Part shown: positions 53,132 through 62,200 of the stretch, in pieces
Numbering within the stretch: position 1 is the first letter of the stretch
How the letters are laid out: each line of letters starts with the position of its first letter
DNA from: Streptomyces sp. NBC_00083
GTDB lineage: Bacteria; Actinomycetota; Actinomycetes; Streptomycetales; Streptomycetaceae
DNA: 64,000 bases
Reading direction: 5' to 3'
Assembly: GCF_026343295.1 (NCBI RefSeq)
Contig: NZ_JAPELY010000004.1
Span: forward strand, 124,001 to 188,000
The notes under the pieces: model-generated
What the model was told of the DNA's origin: nothing
Databases searched by the model: none
The model's input: the letters and a program-made list of their open reading frames with translations, nothing else
Translations under genes and position numbers: made by a program

Positions 53132-53190
53132 TTTACGGCGTAGAGGAGTCGCTATACGGTGTACAACAGAGCAGTGCCATACACCGTATA
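53132..53190. promoter_or_regulatory. candidate operators for the TetR regulator at 54816
   Basis: TATACGGTGTA (53153-53163) is repeated as the perfect inverted copy TACACCGTATA (53180-53190). A nine-of-eleven match, TTTACGGCGTA, lies at 53132-53142, 21 bases before the first copy. The inverted pair ends 18 bases before the MFS start codon, so a bound repressor would block initiation. Confidence 0.6.
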
Positions 53191-53208
53191 AGAAGTCAGG
53201 GGGACGCC

Positions 53209-54723
53209 ATGACGGCGACGACAGCCGAGAAACCGACCGCACCCACCGGGGGGCATCCACAGCGCTGGCTCATCCTCGGAGTCATCTGCCTGGCCCAGCT
53301 CACCGTCCTGCTCGACAACACCGTCCTGAACGTCGCCATCCCCTCGCTCACCACCTCGCTCGCCGCGTCCACCGCCGACATCCAGTGGATGATCAACGCG
53401 TACTCGCTGGTCCAGTCGGGCCTGCTGCTCACGGCGGGCAGCGCGGCCGACCGCTACGGACGCAAGAAGATGCTCGCGGCGGGACTCGCCCTCTTCGGCG
53501 TCGGCTCGCTGGCCGCCGGCTTCGCGCAGAACGCCGGGCAGCTCATCGCGGCCCGTGCGGGCATGGGCATCGGCGGGGCGCTGCTCATGACCACCACGCT
53601 CGCCGTGGTCGTGCAGATCTTCGACGACGAGTCCCGCGTGAAGGCCATCGGCATCTGGGCCACGGTCAGCTCGCTCGGCTTCGCCGTGGGCCCGCTCATC
53701 GGCGGCGTCCTGCTCGACCACTTCTGGTGGGGCGCGATCTTCCTGGTGAACATCCCGGTCGCCGTCCTCGGCCTGGTCGCCGTACTCGCCCTCGTACCGG
53801 AATCCAAGAATCCGCTGGGCGACCGGCCCGACCTGCTCGGGGCGCTGCTCTCCACGGTCGGCATGACCGGCGTCGTCTACGCGATCATCTCCGGGCCCGG
53901 CCACGGCTGGCTCTCCGCGCAGGTGCTGGCCCCGGCCGCCGTCGGCGTGGTCTTCCTCGCGGCGTTCGCACGCTGGGAGCTGACCGTCGAACATCCGATG
54001 CTGGACATGCACTTCTTTGGGAACCAGAGGTTCGTCGGCGCGGTGGCCGGGTCGATCCTGGTCGCGTTCGGCATGGGCGGCTCGCTGTTCCTGCTCACGC
54101 AGCACCTCCAATTCGTGCTCGGATACGGGCCGTTGGAGGCGGGGCTGCGCACCGCGCCGCTCGCGGTCAGCGTCATCGTGCTCAACATGTCGGGCGTCGG
54201 CGCCAAGCTGGTGACGAAGGCGGGCACCCCGCGGGCCATCGCGATCGGCATGAGCGCCACCGCGGCCGGGCTCGCCGCGATCGCGCTGCTCGGCGGGCAC
54301 AGCTACGGCGGCACGCTGCTCGGCCTCGTCGTGATGGGCGCGGGCATCGCGCTGTCCATGCCGGCCATGGCCAACGCGATCATGAGCGCGATCCCGCCGG
54401 AGAAGGCGGGCGTGGGCGCGGGCGTCAACGGCACGCTGGGCGAGTTCGGCAACGGGCTCGGCGTGGCGGTCCTCGGCGCGGTCCTCAACGCGCGGTTCGC
54501 CGCGCTGGTGCCGGTCGCGGCGGCCTCGCTGCCCGCGGCCCTCGCGGCGGCGGGCGACGACGCCGAGCGGGGCCGGATCGCCGACGCGTTCGCCTCGGGG
54601 CTGGAGACGAGCCAGCTGGTCGGGGCGGTCGCGGTGCTCGCGGGCGGGCTCCTCGCGGCGGTCCTGCTCCACCGGGCGGAACGTTCCGCGCCCGCGCCCG
54701 CCGGGGCGGCTCCCGCGGCATAG
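53209..54723 (+). CDS. MFS drug-efflux transporter, DHA2 family (14 helices)
   Basis: 504 residues with about 14 hydrophobic helices. The first helix region reads RWLILGVICLAQLTVLLDNT, with DNTVLNVAIPSL typical of DHA2 exporters; RYGRKKMLAAGL is the loop 2-3 motif. It exports drugs or organic compounds in exchange for protons. The C-terminus ends in a short Ala/Pro tail. ATG 53209 lies after GGGGGAC. The TetR regulator follows 92 bases downstream, and candidate operators lie just before the gene, so a repressor-pump unit is likely. Confidence 0.92.
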   Translation: MTATTAEKPTAPTGGHPQRWLILGVICLAQLTVLLDNTVLNVAIPSLTTSLAASTADIQWMINAYSLVQSGLLLTAGSAADRYGRKKMLAAGLALFGVGSLAAGFAQNAGQLIAARAGMGIGGALLMTTTLAVVVQIFDDESRVKAIGIWATVSSLGFAVGPLIGGVLLDHFWWGAIFLVNIPVAVLGLVAVLALVPESKNPLGDRPDLLGALLSTVGMTGVVYAIISGPGHGWLSAQVLAPAAVGVVFLAAFARWELTVEHPMLDMHFFGNQRFVGAVAGSILVAFGMGGSLFLLTQHLQFVLGYGPLEAGLRTAPLAVSVIVLNMSGVGAKLVTKAGTPRAIAIGMSATAAGLAAIALLGGHSYGGTLLGLVVMGAGIALSMPAMANAIMSAIPPEKAGVGAGVNGTLGEFGNGLGVAVLGAVLNARFAALVPVAAASLPAALAAAGDDAERGRIADAFASGLETSQLVGAVAVLAGGLLAAVLLHRAERSAPAPAGAAPAA

Positions 54724-54815
54724 CATCGTCAGGGGTGGGAGCCCCGAATTCCGGACATGACCCGAGGGGACGGGACCCGACGGGTCGGCGGAACCGAGGA
54801 CCGAGGAGGGCAGCG

Positions 54816-55592
54816 ATGGTGTCGGCGGCGGACCGTACGAAGGACGCGGCGCGTACCAGCGTGTGGCTCGGGAGCAAGGCGGGCCGCCGGGTGCGGCGGG
54901 CGGAGCCGGGCGAGGGCGGGCCGGCGCTCGACCGGGACCGCATCACCGCGGAGGCCGTACGGCTGCTCGACGCCGAGGGCGCGGTGAAGTTCTCCATGCG
55001 GCGCCTCGCGGCGGAGCTGGGGGTCACCGCGATGTCCCTGTACTGGTACGTCGACAACAAGGACGACCTCCTCGAACTCGCCCTCGACGCGGTGTTCGCG
55101 GAGATCGAACTGCCCGCCATGGAGGACAAGTCGGCGGACTGGCGCGATGAGCTCCGCACGGTGGTGGTGGGCTACCGCGCGGTCTTCGTCCGGCATTCCT
55201 GGGCGTCGGGGCTGATCGGCCGCTACCTCAACATCGGGCCGCACTCGATGGCGTTCTCGCGCACGGCCCAGCGGATCATCGCCCGCACGGGGCTGCCGGC
55301 GCACGGGCAGATGGGCGGGCTCGCGGCGGTGTTCCAGTTCGTGTATGGGTTCGGCACGATCGAGGGCACGTTCGTGCAGCGGTGCGCGGACGCGGGGCGT
55401 ACGCAGGACGAGTTCTTCGCGGAGGCGATGGGGGCGTTGGCCTCTCAGCCGGAGTACCGGGACCAGTTCGCGGATGCGGCGTCGCTGATGGCGGCGCGGG
55501 GTGGGGAGACGGTGCAGGAGATGCGCCAGCGCGACTTCGACTTCGCCCTGTCCGTCCTGATAGCCGGCATCGAATCCCTGAGCACCCCCTGA
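54816..55592 (+). CDS. TetR-family transcriptional regulator
   Basis: 258 residues. A ~40-residue basic leader (SKAGRRVRRAEPGEGG) precedes the HTH (~42-88): RITAEAVRLLDAEGAVKFSM then RRLAAELGVTAMSLYWYVDN and KDDLLELAL. The C-terminal part is the TetR_C-like ligand domain with KSADWRDELRTVVVGYRAVF and later a conserved GFGTIEGTFVQR. It should repress the pump at 53209 and release on ligand binding. GAGGAGGG lies seven bases before ATG 54816. It is followed by a repeat array, so the transcript probably ends there. Confidence 0.9.
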   Translation: MVSAADRTKDAARTSVWLGSKAGRRVRRAEPGEGGPALDRDRITAEAVRLLDAEGAVKFSMRRLAAELGVTAMSLYWYVDNKDDLLELALDAVFAEIELPAMEDKSADWRDELRTVVVGYRAVFVRHSWASGLIGRYLNIGPHSMAFSRTAQRIIARTGLPAHGQMGGLAAVFQFVYGFGTIEGTFVQRCADAGRTQDEFFAEAMGALASQPEYRDQFADAASLMAARGGETVQEMRQRDFDFALSVLIAGIESLSTP

Positions 55593-55628
55593 CCCCCGAG
55601 ACTCCGCCGCGGTGGGCTCGGTGCCGGG

Positions 55629-56062
55629 TGCCCTACAGGGGCGCGGGGAACTGCGCGAGACGCGGGCACGGTCCGCAGACGTAAGCGGGGTGTCCTGGGG
55701 CTCCGCCCCGGACCCCGTTCGCGCCCGAAAGGCGCTCGTCCTCAATCGCCGGACGGGCTGAGGTGGCCCGGGGTGGGCATGCCGCCCAGGCCGACCCACC
55801 TGGGGGCGCGGGGAACTGCGTGAGACGCGGGCACGGTCCGCAGACGTAGGCGGGGTTGCCGGGGCTTCGCCCCAGGCCCCGTGTCGCGCCCGAAAGGCGC
55901 TCGTCCTCAATCGCCGGACGGGCTGAGGTTGCCCGGGATGGGCATGCTGCCAAGGCCGGCCCACCTGGGGGCGCGGGGAACTGCGCGACCAGCCGCGCAC
56001 GGTCCGCAGACGTAGGCGGGGTAGCCGGGGCTTCGCCCCAGGCCCCGTTCGCGTCCGAAAGC
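55629..56062. repeat. G+C-rich intergenic repeat array, ~165-bp period, about 2.7 copies
   Basis: GCGCGGGGAACTGCG recurs at 55641, 55806 and 55971, an exact 165-base period. Each unit also holds CACGGTCCGCAGACGTA, a GGGGCTTCGCCCC-type hairpin, GCGCCCGAAAGGCGCTCGTC and a CAATCGCCGGACGGGCTGAG segment. The last copy is truncated near 56062. Shared pieces occur in opposite orientation at 60781-61325. Confidence 0.75.
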
Positions 56063-56099
56063 CCGGCACCGGCACAGCCACGGGCGCGCAGCGCCGAGG

Positions 56100-56918
56100 T
56101 CACACCATGGGGAGGGTGTCGCCCTGGACCGTCTGGATGTCCAGTTCGATCCGCAGCGTCGTGCCGATCGCAGAGATCCCCGCCTGCACCACCTGGTTGT
56201 ACGACATCGCGAAGTCCTCCCGCCGCAGCTCCGCCGTCGCCCGGTACGCCGCCCGCACCCCGCCCCACGGGTCCGGCCCCGTACCGAGGTACGACAGGTC
56301 GAGGTCCACCTCGCGGACCACGCCGTGCAGGGCGAGTTCACCCCGTACCGTCCAGCGGTCGGGCCCGGCCGGGGCCAGGTCGGTGCTGCGGTAGGTGATC
56401 TGCGGGAAGCGCTCGACGTCGAGGAAGTCGGCGGACTTCAGGTGCCCGTCCCGCATCGCGTTCCCCGTGTCGATGGACGCCGCCCCGATGACCGCCTCGA
56501 CCCGCGACTTCTCCAGGTCCTCCGCGATCTCGATGCGCCCGCCGAACTCCCCGAACCGCCCGTGCACGCTGGAGATCCCCAGGTGCTGGGCGACCGCGCC
56601 GACCGACGAGTGCGCCGGGTCGATCGTCCAGGGCCCCGGCGGCGGCAGCTCCACACCGCCCTGCCGGGCCAGTACCACCGTGCCGACCGCGGCCCGCCCG
56701 CTCGCCGTCACCAGCGCCGTGGAGGCGGCCGGGGCGTACCCGACGGCCGTCACGATCACCGTGTACGGGCCGGGCGTGAGGGCCACGTCCGCCGACACCG
56801 AGCCGTCCTCCGCCGCGCCGACGCGCAGCACCTGCGTGCCCGTCATGTCGGTCATCGTCACCACGGCGTGCGAGATCGCCCAGCCGTCGCGCGTGCGTAC
56901 CTGTGCCCGCAGTCCCAT
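56100..56918 (-). CDS. YceI-family protein with an N-terminal carboxypeptidase-regulatory-like domain
   Basis: 272 residues. Residues ~1-85 are a small beta domain of the carboxypeptidase-regulatory type (WAISHAVVTMTDMTGTQVLR, TPGPYTVIVTAVGYAPAAST). Residues ~100-272 are a YceI lipocalin-like barrel: WTIDPAHSSVGAVAQHLGIS, VHGRFGEFGGRIEI, GNAMRDGHLKSADFLDVERF, ELALHGVVREVDLDLSY. YceI proteins bind polyprenoid or fatty chains. There is no signal peptide, unlike many YceI members. ATG 56918 follows GAGGAG; a TTG upstream is less likely. The gene ends 38 bases past the repeat array and lies downstream of the MFS fusion gene on the same strand. Confidence 0.87.
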   Translation of the reverse strand: MGLRAQVRTRDGWAISHAVVTMTDMTGTQVLRVGAAEDGSVSADVALTPGPYTVIVTAVGYAPAASTALVTASGRAAVGTVVLARQGGVELPPPGPWTIDPAHSSVGAVAQHLGISSVHGRFGEFGGRIEIAEDLEKSRVEAVIGAASIDTGNAMRDGHLKSADFLDVERFPQITYRSTDLAPAGPDRWTVRGELALHGVVREVDLDLSYLGTGPDPWGGVRAAYRATAELRREDFAMSYNQVVQAGISAIGTTLRIELDIQTVQGDTLPMV

Positions 56919-57095
56919 CCCGTTTTCTCTCCTCAAGTGCGAAAGGCCAAGCGTGCGCAGGCCAGGTGCGAAAGGCCGGGCCCCGGGGGCGGGACGGCCG
57001 GCCGTCCCCTGCCCGCCGCCCCTTCCCCGGGGCCCATTTCCACGCCGGGCGCGCCCCGCCTCCGCTCGAAGCGGAAGCGCGCCCGGGGGTCTCAG

Positions 57096-59573
57096 CTACT
57101 CGCCGGGGTGGGCGAGTTCGATGTCGTGGCCGTCGACACCGCGGCCGGCCACGGTCAGCGAGCCGGCCACCGGCGGGTAGCCGGTCGCGATGACCGTGTA
57201 CTCGCCGGAGTTCAGGTCGGCGAAGGCGTACGCGCCGTCGTCGCCGGTGGTGGCGTTGGCGACCACGTTGCCCGCCGCGTCGAGCAGCGTCACGCGGGCG
57301 TCGGCCAGCGGACGGCGGTCGCCGCCGCCGCGGATCGTGCCCTGGACCAGCGCGCCGGACTGGAGCGCGGCCTCGATGCGGGTCACGCCGTGTCCGGAGA
57401 TCTCCACCGGCAGCGCCAGCGGACGGAAGCCGTCCGCGTTGACCGCGACGGTGACCTGCCCGGGGACGAGCTCACCGAAGGTGAAGTCGCCCGTCGCGCC
57501 CGACTTGCCGGTGGCGAGTAGATCGCCGCGCACATCGGTCACGATCACCATCGCGCCCTCGACGGGCGCCCCGCTCTCCGCCGCCTTCACCGCGCCGACC
57601 AGGCCGCTGGTGCCGGACAGGAGGATGTCGTACGCGAGCGCCTCGGTGCCCACGACGATGGTCGAGGCCTGCGGCTGGAAGCCGTCGGCCGCGGCGATCA
57701 GGACGTAACTCCCGGCGCCGGGGGCGGCGAGCAGGTACCCGCCGTCGGCCCCGGCCACCGCGCGGCCCAGCTGGCTGCCGCCGAGCGAGATCAGCGTGAC
57801 GGCGGCGGAGGCGACGGGCGCCCCCTCGGCGCCGCGGACGGTGCCGCGTACCGGGATGCCGTCGAACACGGGGGCGGCCACGGTGTCGGCCACGGGAGCC
57901 TCGACCGGCGCCTGGGCGGACACCTGGGCCGGAACCTGGGCGGGGGCCGGGGCGGCGGCGGGTGCCTCCGCGGACTCGGCGCCGCCCACCGCACGGGTAC
58001 GCAACGGGATCTCCTTGATGAACAGCGTGATCAGGAACGCGAGCAGCGCGCACGGCGCCGCGTACAGGAACACGTCGCCGACACCGTGTCCGTACGCGCT
58101 CTCGATGACGGTGCGGATCGGGGCGGGCAGCGTGGCCAGGTCCGGGATGGCCCCGGAGCCGCCGCTTCCGCTCTTGGCGGCCGCGGCGCCCTGCGGGCCG
58201 AGCGCGGTGAGGCCGTCGGTGACGTAGTGGGTGACCCGGTTGGCCATGACCGCGCCGAGCGCCGAGACGCCGACCGCACCACCGAGGGAGCGGAAGAAGA
58301 CGACGACGGAGGAGGCCGAGCCGAGGTCGGCGGGGGAGACCTGGTTCTGGGTGCACAGGACGAGGTTCTGCATCATCATGCCGATGCCGAGACCCATCAG
58401 CGCCATGAAGATCGCGAGGTGCCAGTACGGGGTGTCGTAGCGCATCGTGCCGAGCAGACCGAGGCCCGCCGTCACCAGCACACCGCCGCTGACCAGCCAC
58501 GCCTTCCACTTGCCCGTCTTGGTGATGACCTGGCCCGAGACCGTGGACGCGATGAACAGTCCGCCGATCATCGGGATCGTCATGACACCGGACATCGTCG
58601 GCGTCTTGCCGCGCGCCAGCTGGAAGTACTGGGAGAAGAAGACCGTGCCCGCGAACATCGCGACACCCACGAAGAGCGAGGCGAGCGAGGCGAGGGTGAT
58701 GGTGCGGTTGCGGAAGAGGCGCAGCGGGATGATCGGCTCGCTGGCCTTCGACTCGACGAACACGAACAGTGCGCCGAGCACGATCGAGCCGCCGACCATC
58801 GCGTAGGTCTGACCCGAGATCCAGTCGTACTTGTTGCCCGCGAAGGTCACCCAGACGAGGAGCAGCGAGACCGCGGCGCTGATCAGGACGGCGCCGGTCC
58901 AGTCGACCTTGACGTCCCGCTTGACGACGGGGAGCTTCAGGGTCTTCTGGAGCACGATGAGCGCGATGACCGCGAAGGGCACGCCGACGTAGAAGCACCA
59001 GCGCCAGCCGAGCCAGCTGGTGTCGGTGATCAGGCCGCCGAGGAGCGGGCCGCCGACCGTCGCGACCGCGAACGTGGCGCCGAGGTAGCCGCTGTAACGA
59101 CCGCGCTCACGCGGCGAGATCATGGCGGCCATGATGATCTGGGCGAGCGCGGAGAGACCGCCCACGCCGATGCCCTGGAACACGCGGCAGGCGATGAGCA
59201 TGCCCGAGCTCTGGGACAGACCGGCCACGATCGAGCCGGACACGTAGATGACCAGGGCTATCTGGACCAGCAGCTTCTTGCTGAACAGGTCGGAGAGCTT
59301 GCCCCACAGCGGGGTGGTCGCGGTCATCGCGAGCAGCGAGGCCGTCACGACCCAGGTGTACGCGGACTGGCCGCCGCCCAGGTCGTTGATGATGTGTGGC
59401 AGCGCGTTGGAGACGATCGTCGAGGACAGGATCGCGACGAACATGCCGAGCAGCAGTCCGGACAGCGCCTCCATGATCTGCCGGTGAGTCATCGGCGCGC
59501 CGCTCTCGGAGGGCGCGTGCCCTCCGTGCTTGGCGTGGCCGCCCCGCACACCGGCTGGTGTGGTCGTAGCCAT
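57096..59573 (-). CDS. MFS DHA2 transporter fused to three carboxypeptidase-regulatory-like repeats
   Basis: 825 residues. About 14 membrane helices (to ~residue 550) form a DHA2 exporter (ALSGLLLGMFVAILSSTIVS, later LGSASSVVVFFRSLGGAVGV). After an Ala/Pro linker come three ~80-residue beta repeats, each of the type IPVRGTVRGAEGAPVASAAV, with endings such as GGYLLAAPGAGSYVLIAAAD, and GDFTFGELVPGQVTVAVNAD. These resemble prealbumin-like carboxypeptidase-D regulatory domains and are rare on MFS proteins. ATG 59573 is chosen. It is divergent from nothing; a MarR gene lies 90 bases upstream on the same strand. Confidence 0.88.
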   Translation of the reverse strand: MATTTPAGVRGGHAKHGGHAPSESGAPMTHRQIMEALSGLLLGMFVAILSSTIVSNALPHIINDLGGGQSAYTWVVTASLLAMTATTPLWGKLSDLFSKKLLVQIALVIYVSGSIVAGLSQSSGMLIACRVFQGIGVGGLSALAQIIMAAMISPRERGRYSGYLGATFAVATVGGPLLGGLITDTSWLGWRWCFYVGVPFAVIALIVLQKTLKLPVVKRDVKVDWTGAVLISAAVSLLLVWVTFAGNKYDWISGQTYAMVGGSIVLGALFVFVESKASEPIIPLRLFRNRTITLASLASLFVGVAMFAGTVFFSQYFQLARGKTPTMSGVMTIPMIGGLFIASTVSGQVITKTGKWKAWLVSGGVLVTAGLGLLGTMRYDTPYWHLAIFMALMGLGIGMMMQNLVLCTQNQVSPADLGSASSVVVFFRSLGGAVGVSALGAVMANRVTHYVTDGLTALGPQGAAAAKSGSGGSGAIPDLATLPAPIRTVIESAYGHGVGDVFLYAAPCALLAFLITLFIKEIPLRTRAVGGAESAEAPAAAPAPAQVPAQVSAQAPVEAPVADTVAAPVFDGIPVRGTVRGAEGAPVASAAVTLISLGGSQLGRAVAGADGGYLLAAPGAGSYVLIAAADGFQPQASTIVVGTEALAYDILLSGTSGLVGAVKAAESGAPVEGAMVIVTDVRGDLLATGKSGATGDFTFGELVPGQVTVAVNADGFRPLALPVEISGHGVTRIEAALQSGALVQGTIRGGGDRRPLADARVTLLDAAGNVVANATTGDDGAYAFADLNSGEYTVIATGYPPVAGSLTVAGRGVDGHDIELAHPGE

Positions 59574-59663
59574 GAAATTCCTTGTCTTGTACGTCTGTTG
59601 GCGGGTGTACGGGTCTGTCGCGGAGCGCCGTCGGGCGCCGTCGGGCGACATCGGGCGTTGCTG

Positions 59664-60146
59664 CTAGGCGGATGTTCGGGTGGGCGGGCGGGTCTCGGGG
59701 GCCCGGACGTGGGGTGCCCGGCAGTCTCCGAAGGAGTCGCGCAGGCGGGCCAGCATCGCGTTGAGCCGGCCGACCTCTTCGTCGGTCCAGTCGCCCAGGG
59801 TGTGCGCGAACATCTCCGTGGTGCGCAGCCCGAGATCGTCGACCATGGCCCGGCCCGCGGGGGTGAGCCGCAGGATCCGCGAGCGCTTGTCGGCGGGGTC
59901 GGCGGACCGTTCGATCCAGCCGCGCTCGGCGACGTGCGCGACATGACGGCTCGTCACCGACATGTCCACCGCGAGGAGTTCGGCGAGCCTGCTGATCCTT
60001 ATCTCGCCGTGGCGCTCCAGGAGGGTCAGCACGGCGGCCGAGCCGGAGGGGCACTCGGGCGGCAGGATCCGCGCGAGCCCGCGCTTGACCGCGCCGATCG
60101 CGCTGAGCTGTCGCCCCAGCTCCTCATAGAGGCTCTGCGCGGCCAT
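59664..60146 (-). CDS. MarR-family transcriptional regulator
   Basis: 160 residues. Winged helix with RISRLAELLAVDMSVTSRHV then AHVAERGWIERSADPADKRS and the wing RILRLTPAGRAMV. The N- and C-terminal helices form the usual dimer. The C-terminal ~15 residues are Arg/Pro/Thr-rich. It is the first gene of an apparent MarR-MFS-YceI unit and should repress it. Two palindromes at 60166-60209 lie immediately before the ATG (60146), fitting autoregulation. The exporter start lies 90 bases downstream of its stop. Confidence 0.9.
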   Translation of the reverse strand: MAAQSLYEELGRQLSAIGAVKRGLARILPPECPSGSAAVLTLLERHGEIRISRLAELLAVDMSVTSRHVAHVAERGWIERSADPADKRSRILRLTPAGRAMVDDLGLRTTEMFAHTLGDWTDEEVGRLNAMLARLRDSFGDCRAPHVRAPETRPPTRTSA

Positions 60147-60165
60147 GGACACCTCCCGAAATCTT

Positions 60166-60209
60166 GTTGCTTCGGGCAACCATAAGATTGTTGGTTGCCG
60201 AAGGCAAAC
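60166..60209. promoter_or_regulatory. twin palindromic operators before the MarR gene
   Basis: GTTGC-TTCGG-GCAAC (60166-60180) and TTGCC-GAA-GGCAA (60195-60207) share the frame TTGC(5)GGCAA, and their centres are 28 bases apart. They sit 20 and 48 bases upstream of the start at 60146, so two MarR dimers could bind. Confidence 0.65.
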
Positions 60210-60518
60210 TAAATGACGGGGTTGGCGGCAAAGGAAGCGCAAAGGCTTCGCAACTGAAAACCCAAGGCGCAGGTCGGGGCCTTGCGGATGCGGATGTGAG
60301 GTGATCGCGCGTGGGTGGTGTGGGGGAGGTGCGGAGGCGGCGTGGGTCCCGGGGGCGGGTGTGACGAGAGAGGGGTGTGCCGGTGGGGGGTGTGGGGTGG
60401 GAACGGTGCGGGGGTGGTGCGGGGGTGTGCGTGGCGGGCGCCGGAGCCGCCCTCGCGGGGGCGTTCGCGCGGGGGCGGGGGTTGGGCCCGACCCCCAACT
60501 TCGCTAGGGTCCTGCCCC

Positions 60519-60737
60519 ATGGCACACAACCCCCACGCACCCCAGGGTCCCGAGGGCAACTACGACCCCGCGGGCTCCACGCAGATGTTCCGCGCCTTCG
60601 TCGACGAGGGCGCACCCCAGGGCCGCCAGCCGGCCACCCCGGCGGCGGCCCCCGCGAAGCCGCGGGTCGGCCTGATCGTCGGCGTGGTGGCCGTGATCGT
60701 GATCCTCGCGGCGGTGGGGTGGCTGGCGCTGGGCTGA
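60519..60737 (+). CDS. small tail-anchored-type membrane protein
   Basis: 72 residues: a soluble, Pro/Gly-rich N-terminus (MAHNPHAPQGPEGNYDPAGS, then TQMFRAFVDEGAP) and one C-terminal membrane helix (VGLIVGVVAVIVILAAVGWL). The acidic region and lack of a signal peptide suggest the N-terminus stays in the cytoplasm. Conserved small Streptomyces proteins of this form exist, but function is unknown. ATG 60519 lacks a strong ribosome site. About 370 bases separate it from the divergent MarR gene; that gap holds only the operators and a G-rich stretch. Confidence 0.7.
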   Translation: MAHNPHAPQGPEGNYDPAGSTQMFRAFVDEGAPQGRQPATPAAAPAKPRVGLIVGVVAVIVILAAVGWLALG

Positions 60738-60780
60738 GCGGGGTCCGCGTAGCGGGTGCGGGTAGGGGTCATACCGGGCC

Positions 60781-61325
60781 CCACCCGCGCAGTTCCCCGC
60801 GCCCCGGGGTGGGGTGCCCTTGGCGGCATGCCTGGCGCCGGCCGCCCGAGCTGCTCGGTGCCGGCCCGTATGGGGCCCCCTCAGCCCGCCCGGCGGTTGC
60901 CCTTGGCAGGGTGCCCAGCGCGGGCTATCTCAGCTGCGTGATGCCGGCCCGTATGGGCCCCCTCTGCCCGTCCGGCGTTTGAGGACGAGCGCCTTTCGGG
61001 CGCGAAATGGGGTCTGCGGAGCCCCAGGAGACCCCGCCTATGTCTGCGGACCGTGCTGGCGTCTCGCGCAGTTCCCCGCGCCCCTGGGTGGGCTGACCTT
61101 GGCGGCATGCCTCGCGCGGGCTACCTCGGCTGCTCGGTGCCGGCCCGTATGGGTCGCCTCAGCCTGTCCGGCGTTTGAGGACGAGCGCCCTTAAGGCGCG
61201 AACGGGGTCTGGGGCGGAGCCCCGGGCGACCCCGCTTTCGGCTGCGGATCGTGGTCGCGTCTCGCGCAGTTCCCCGCGCCCCTGGGTGGGCTGACCTTGG
61301 CGGCACGCCCCGCGCGGGCATCCTC
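60781..61325. repeat. G+C-rich intergenic repeat array, inverted relative to 55629-56062
   Basis: GCGCAGTTCCCCGCGCC occurs at 60787, 61066 and 61264, the inverse complement of the motif in the left array. Other shared parts are GCCGGCCCGTATGGG, CCGGCGTTTGAGGACGAGCG and TGACCTTGGCGGCA. Spacing here is 279 and 198 bases, so the copies have changed more. It fills the gap between the small membrane gene and the lipoprotein gene. Confidence 0.7.
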
Positions 61326-61337
61326 GGCCTGGCAGGG

Positions 61338-62117
61338 CTACTGCCACGTCGCCGTGACGGCGCGGGTCTCCACGCGCATGCCGAGCGGCACGCGCCACGC
61401 GTCCACACACACCCCGTACGTCCGTGACACCACCGCCCCCGCCGCGATCGGAGCCGGCAGAGCCTGGCGGGAGGTGATGGTTGCCCAGTCCACCCCGAGC
61501 AGCCCGATGATGTGTGTCTCGAACACCGCGCTGCCCGACTTCACCGCCGTACCCCCGGTGTTGTGGAACTGCACCGTGACGTTCTCGCACCACCGGTGCG
61601 CCCCCGTCGAGCGGCTCGGCGCCCCTACGTCGAGCACCGCGGGACCGGCGGGCGGCGCGGGAGGGGTGGGCGGCGCTGGCCTGCCCGGAGCGGAGGGGGT
61701 GCTTCCCGGCGCAGGGCCGGAGGGCGGTGAACTCCCTGGTCCGGATGGCGAGTTGGCGGCATGTGACGGCGTCCCGCCGCCCGGCGCCTCCGCCGCATCC
61801 GACGGCGTACCGGACGCACCCGGTGCGAGGGACGGGGCCGGGCCGGACGGCGCACCCGGAGCGCCGGGCGTACCGGGTGCCCGGGGCGTACCCGGGACCC
61901 TCTGACCGCCGCCGGAACCTCCCGCTCCGTCCAGCGGCTCAAGCGTCACCCTGCCGCTGGGCGGCACCGCGTGGTCCGGTGCGGTGAGGCCGGTGCCGGC
62001 CGCGCCCACCGCCACGTAACCCGTCCCGGATCCGCCGCCCGCGCAGGCCGCGAGCGTGCCGCCCAGGCCCAGTACCACTGTCGCGGAGACGCCGATCAGC
62101 ACAGCACGTCGTCGCAT
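61338..62117 (-). CDS. Pro/Gly/Ser-rich lipoprotein, unknown function
   Basis: 259 residues. Lipobox Leu-Ala-Ala-Cys gives a lipidated Cys near residue 25. A low-complexity linker (about 70-165, GTPRAPGTPGAPGAPSGPAP) joins the anchor to a ~95-residue C-terminal beta domain with ENVTVQFHNTGGTAVKSGSA, FETHIIGLLGVDWATIT and RTYGVCVDAWRVPLGMRVET. That domain looks like an immunoglobulin-like or cellulose-binding-like beta fold and carries a likely Cys pair. The gene lies 83 bases downstream of the sigma gene at 62201, same strand. Confidence 0.75.
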   Translation of the reverse strand: MRRRAVLIGVSATVVLGLGGTLAACAGGGSGTGYVAVGAAGTGLTAPDHAVPPSGRVTLEPLDGAGGSGGGQRVPGTPRAPGTPGAPGAPSGPAPSLAPGASGTPSDAAEAPGGGTPSHAANSPSGPGSSPPSGPAPGSTPSAPGRPAPPTPPAPPAGPAVLDVGAPSRSTGAHRWCENVTVQFHNTGGTAVKSGSAVFETHIIGLLGVDWATITSRQALPAPIAAGAVVSRTYGVCVDAWRVPLGMRVETRAVTATWQ

Positions 62118-62200
62118 CGCGCCAGTGTGGCTGACGATGCGTCAATTAACCAGAGCGCGCCTCGGGTTGAGGCGCGCCAGGGGATGCCCGGTAGGGGGCG

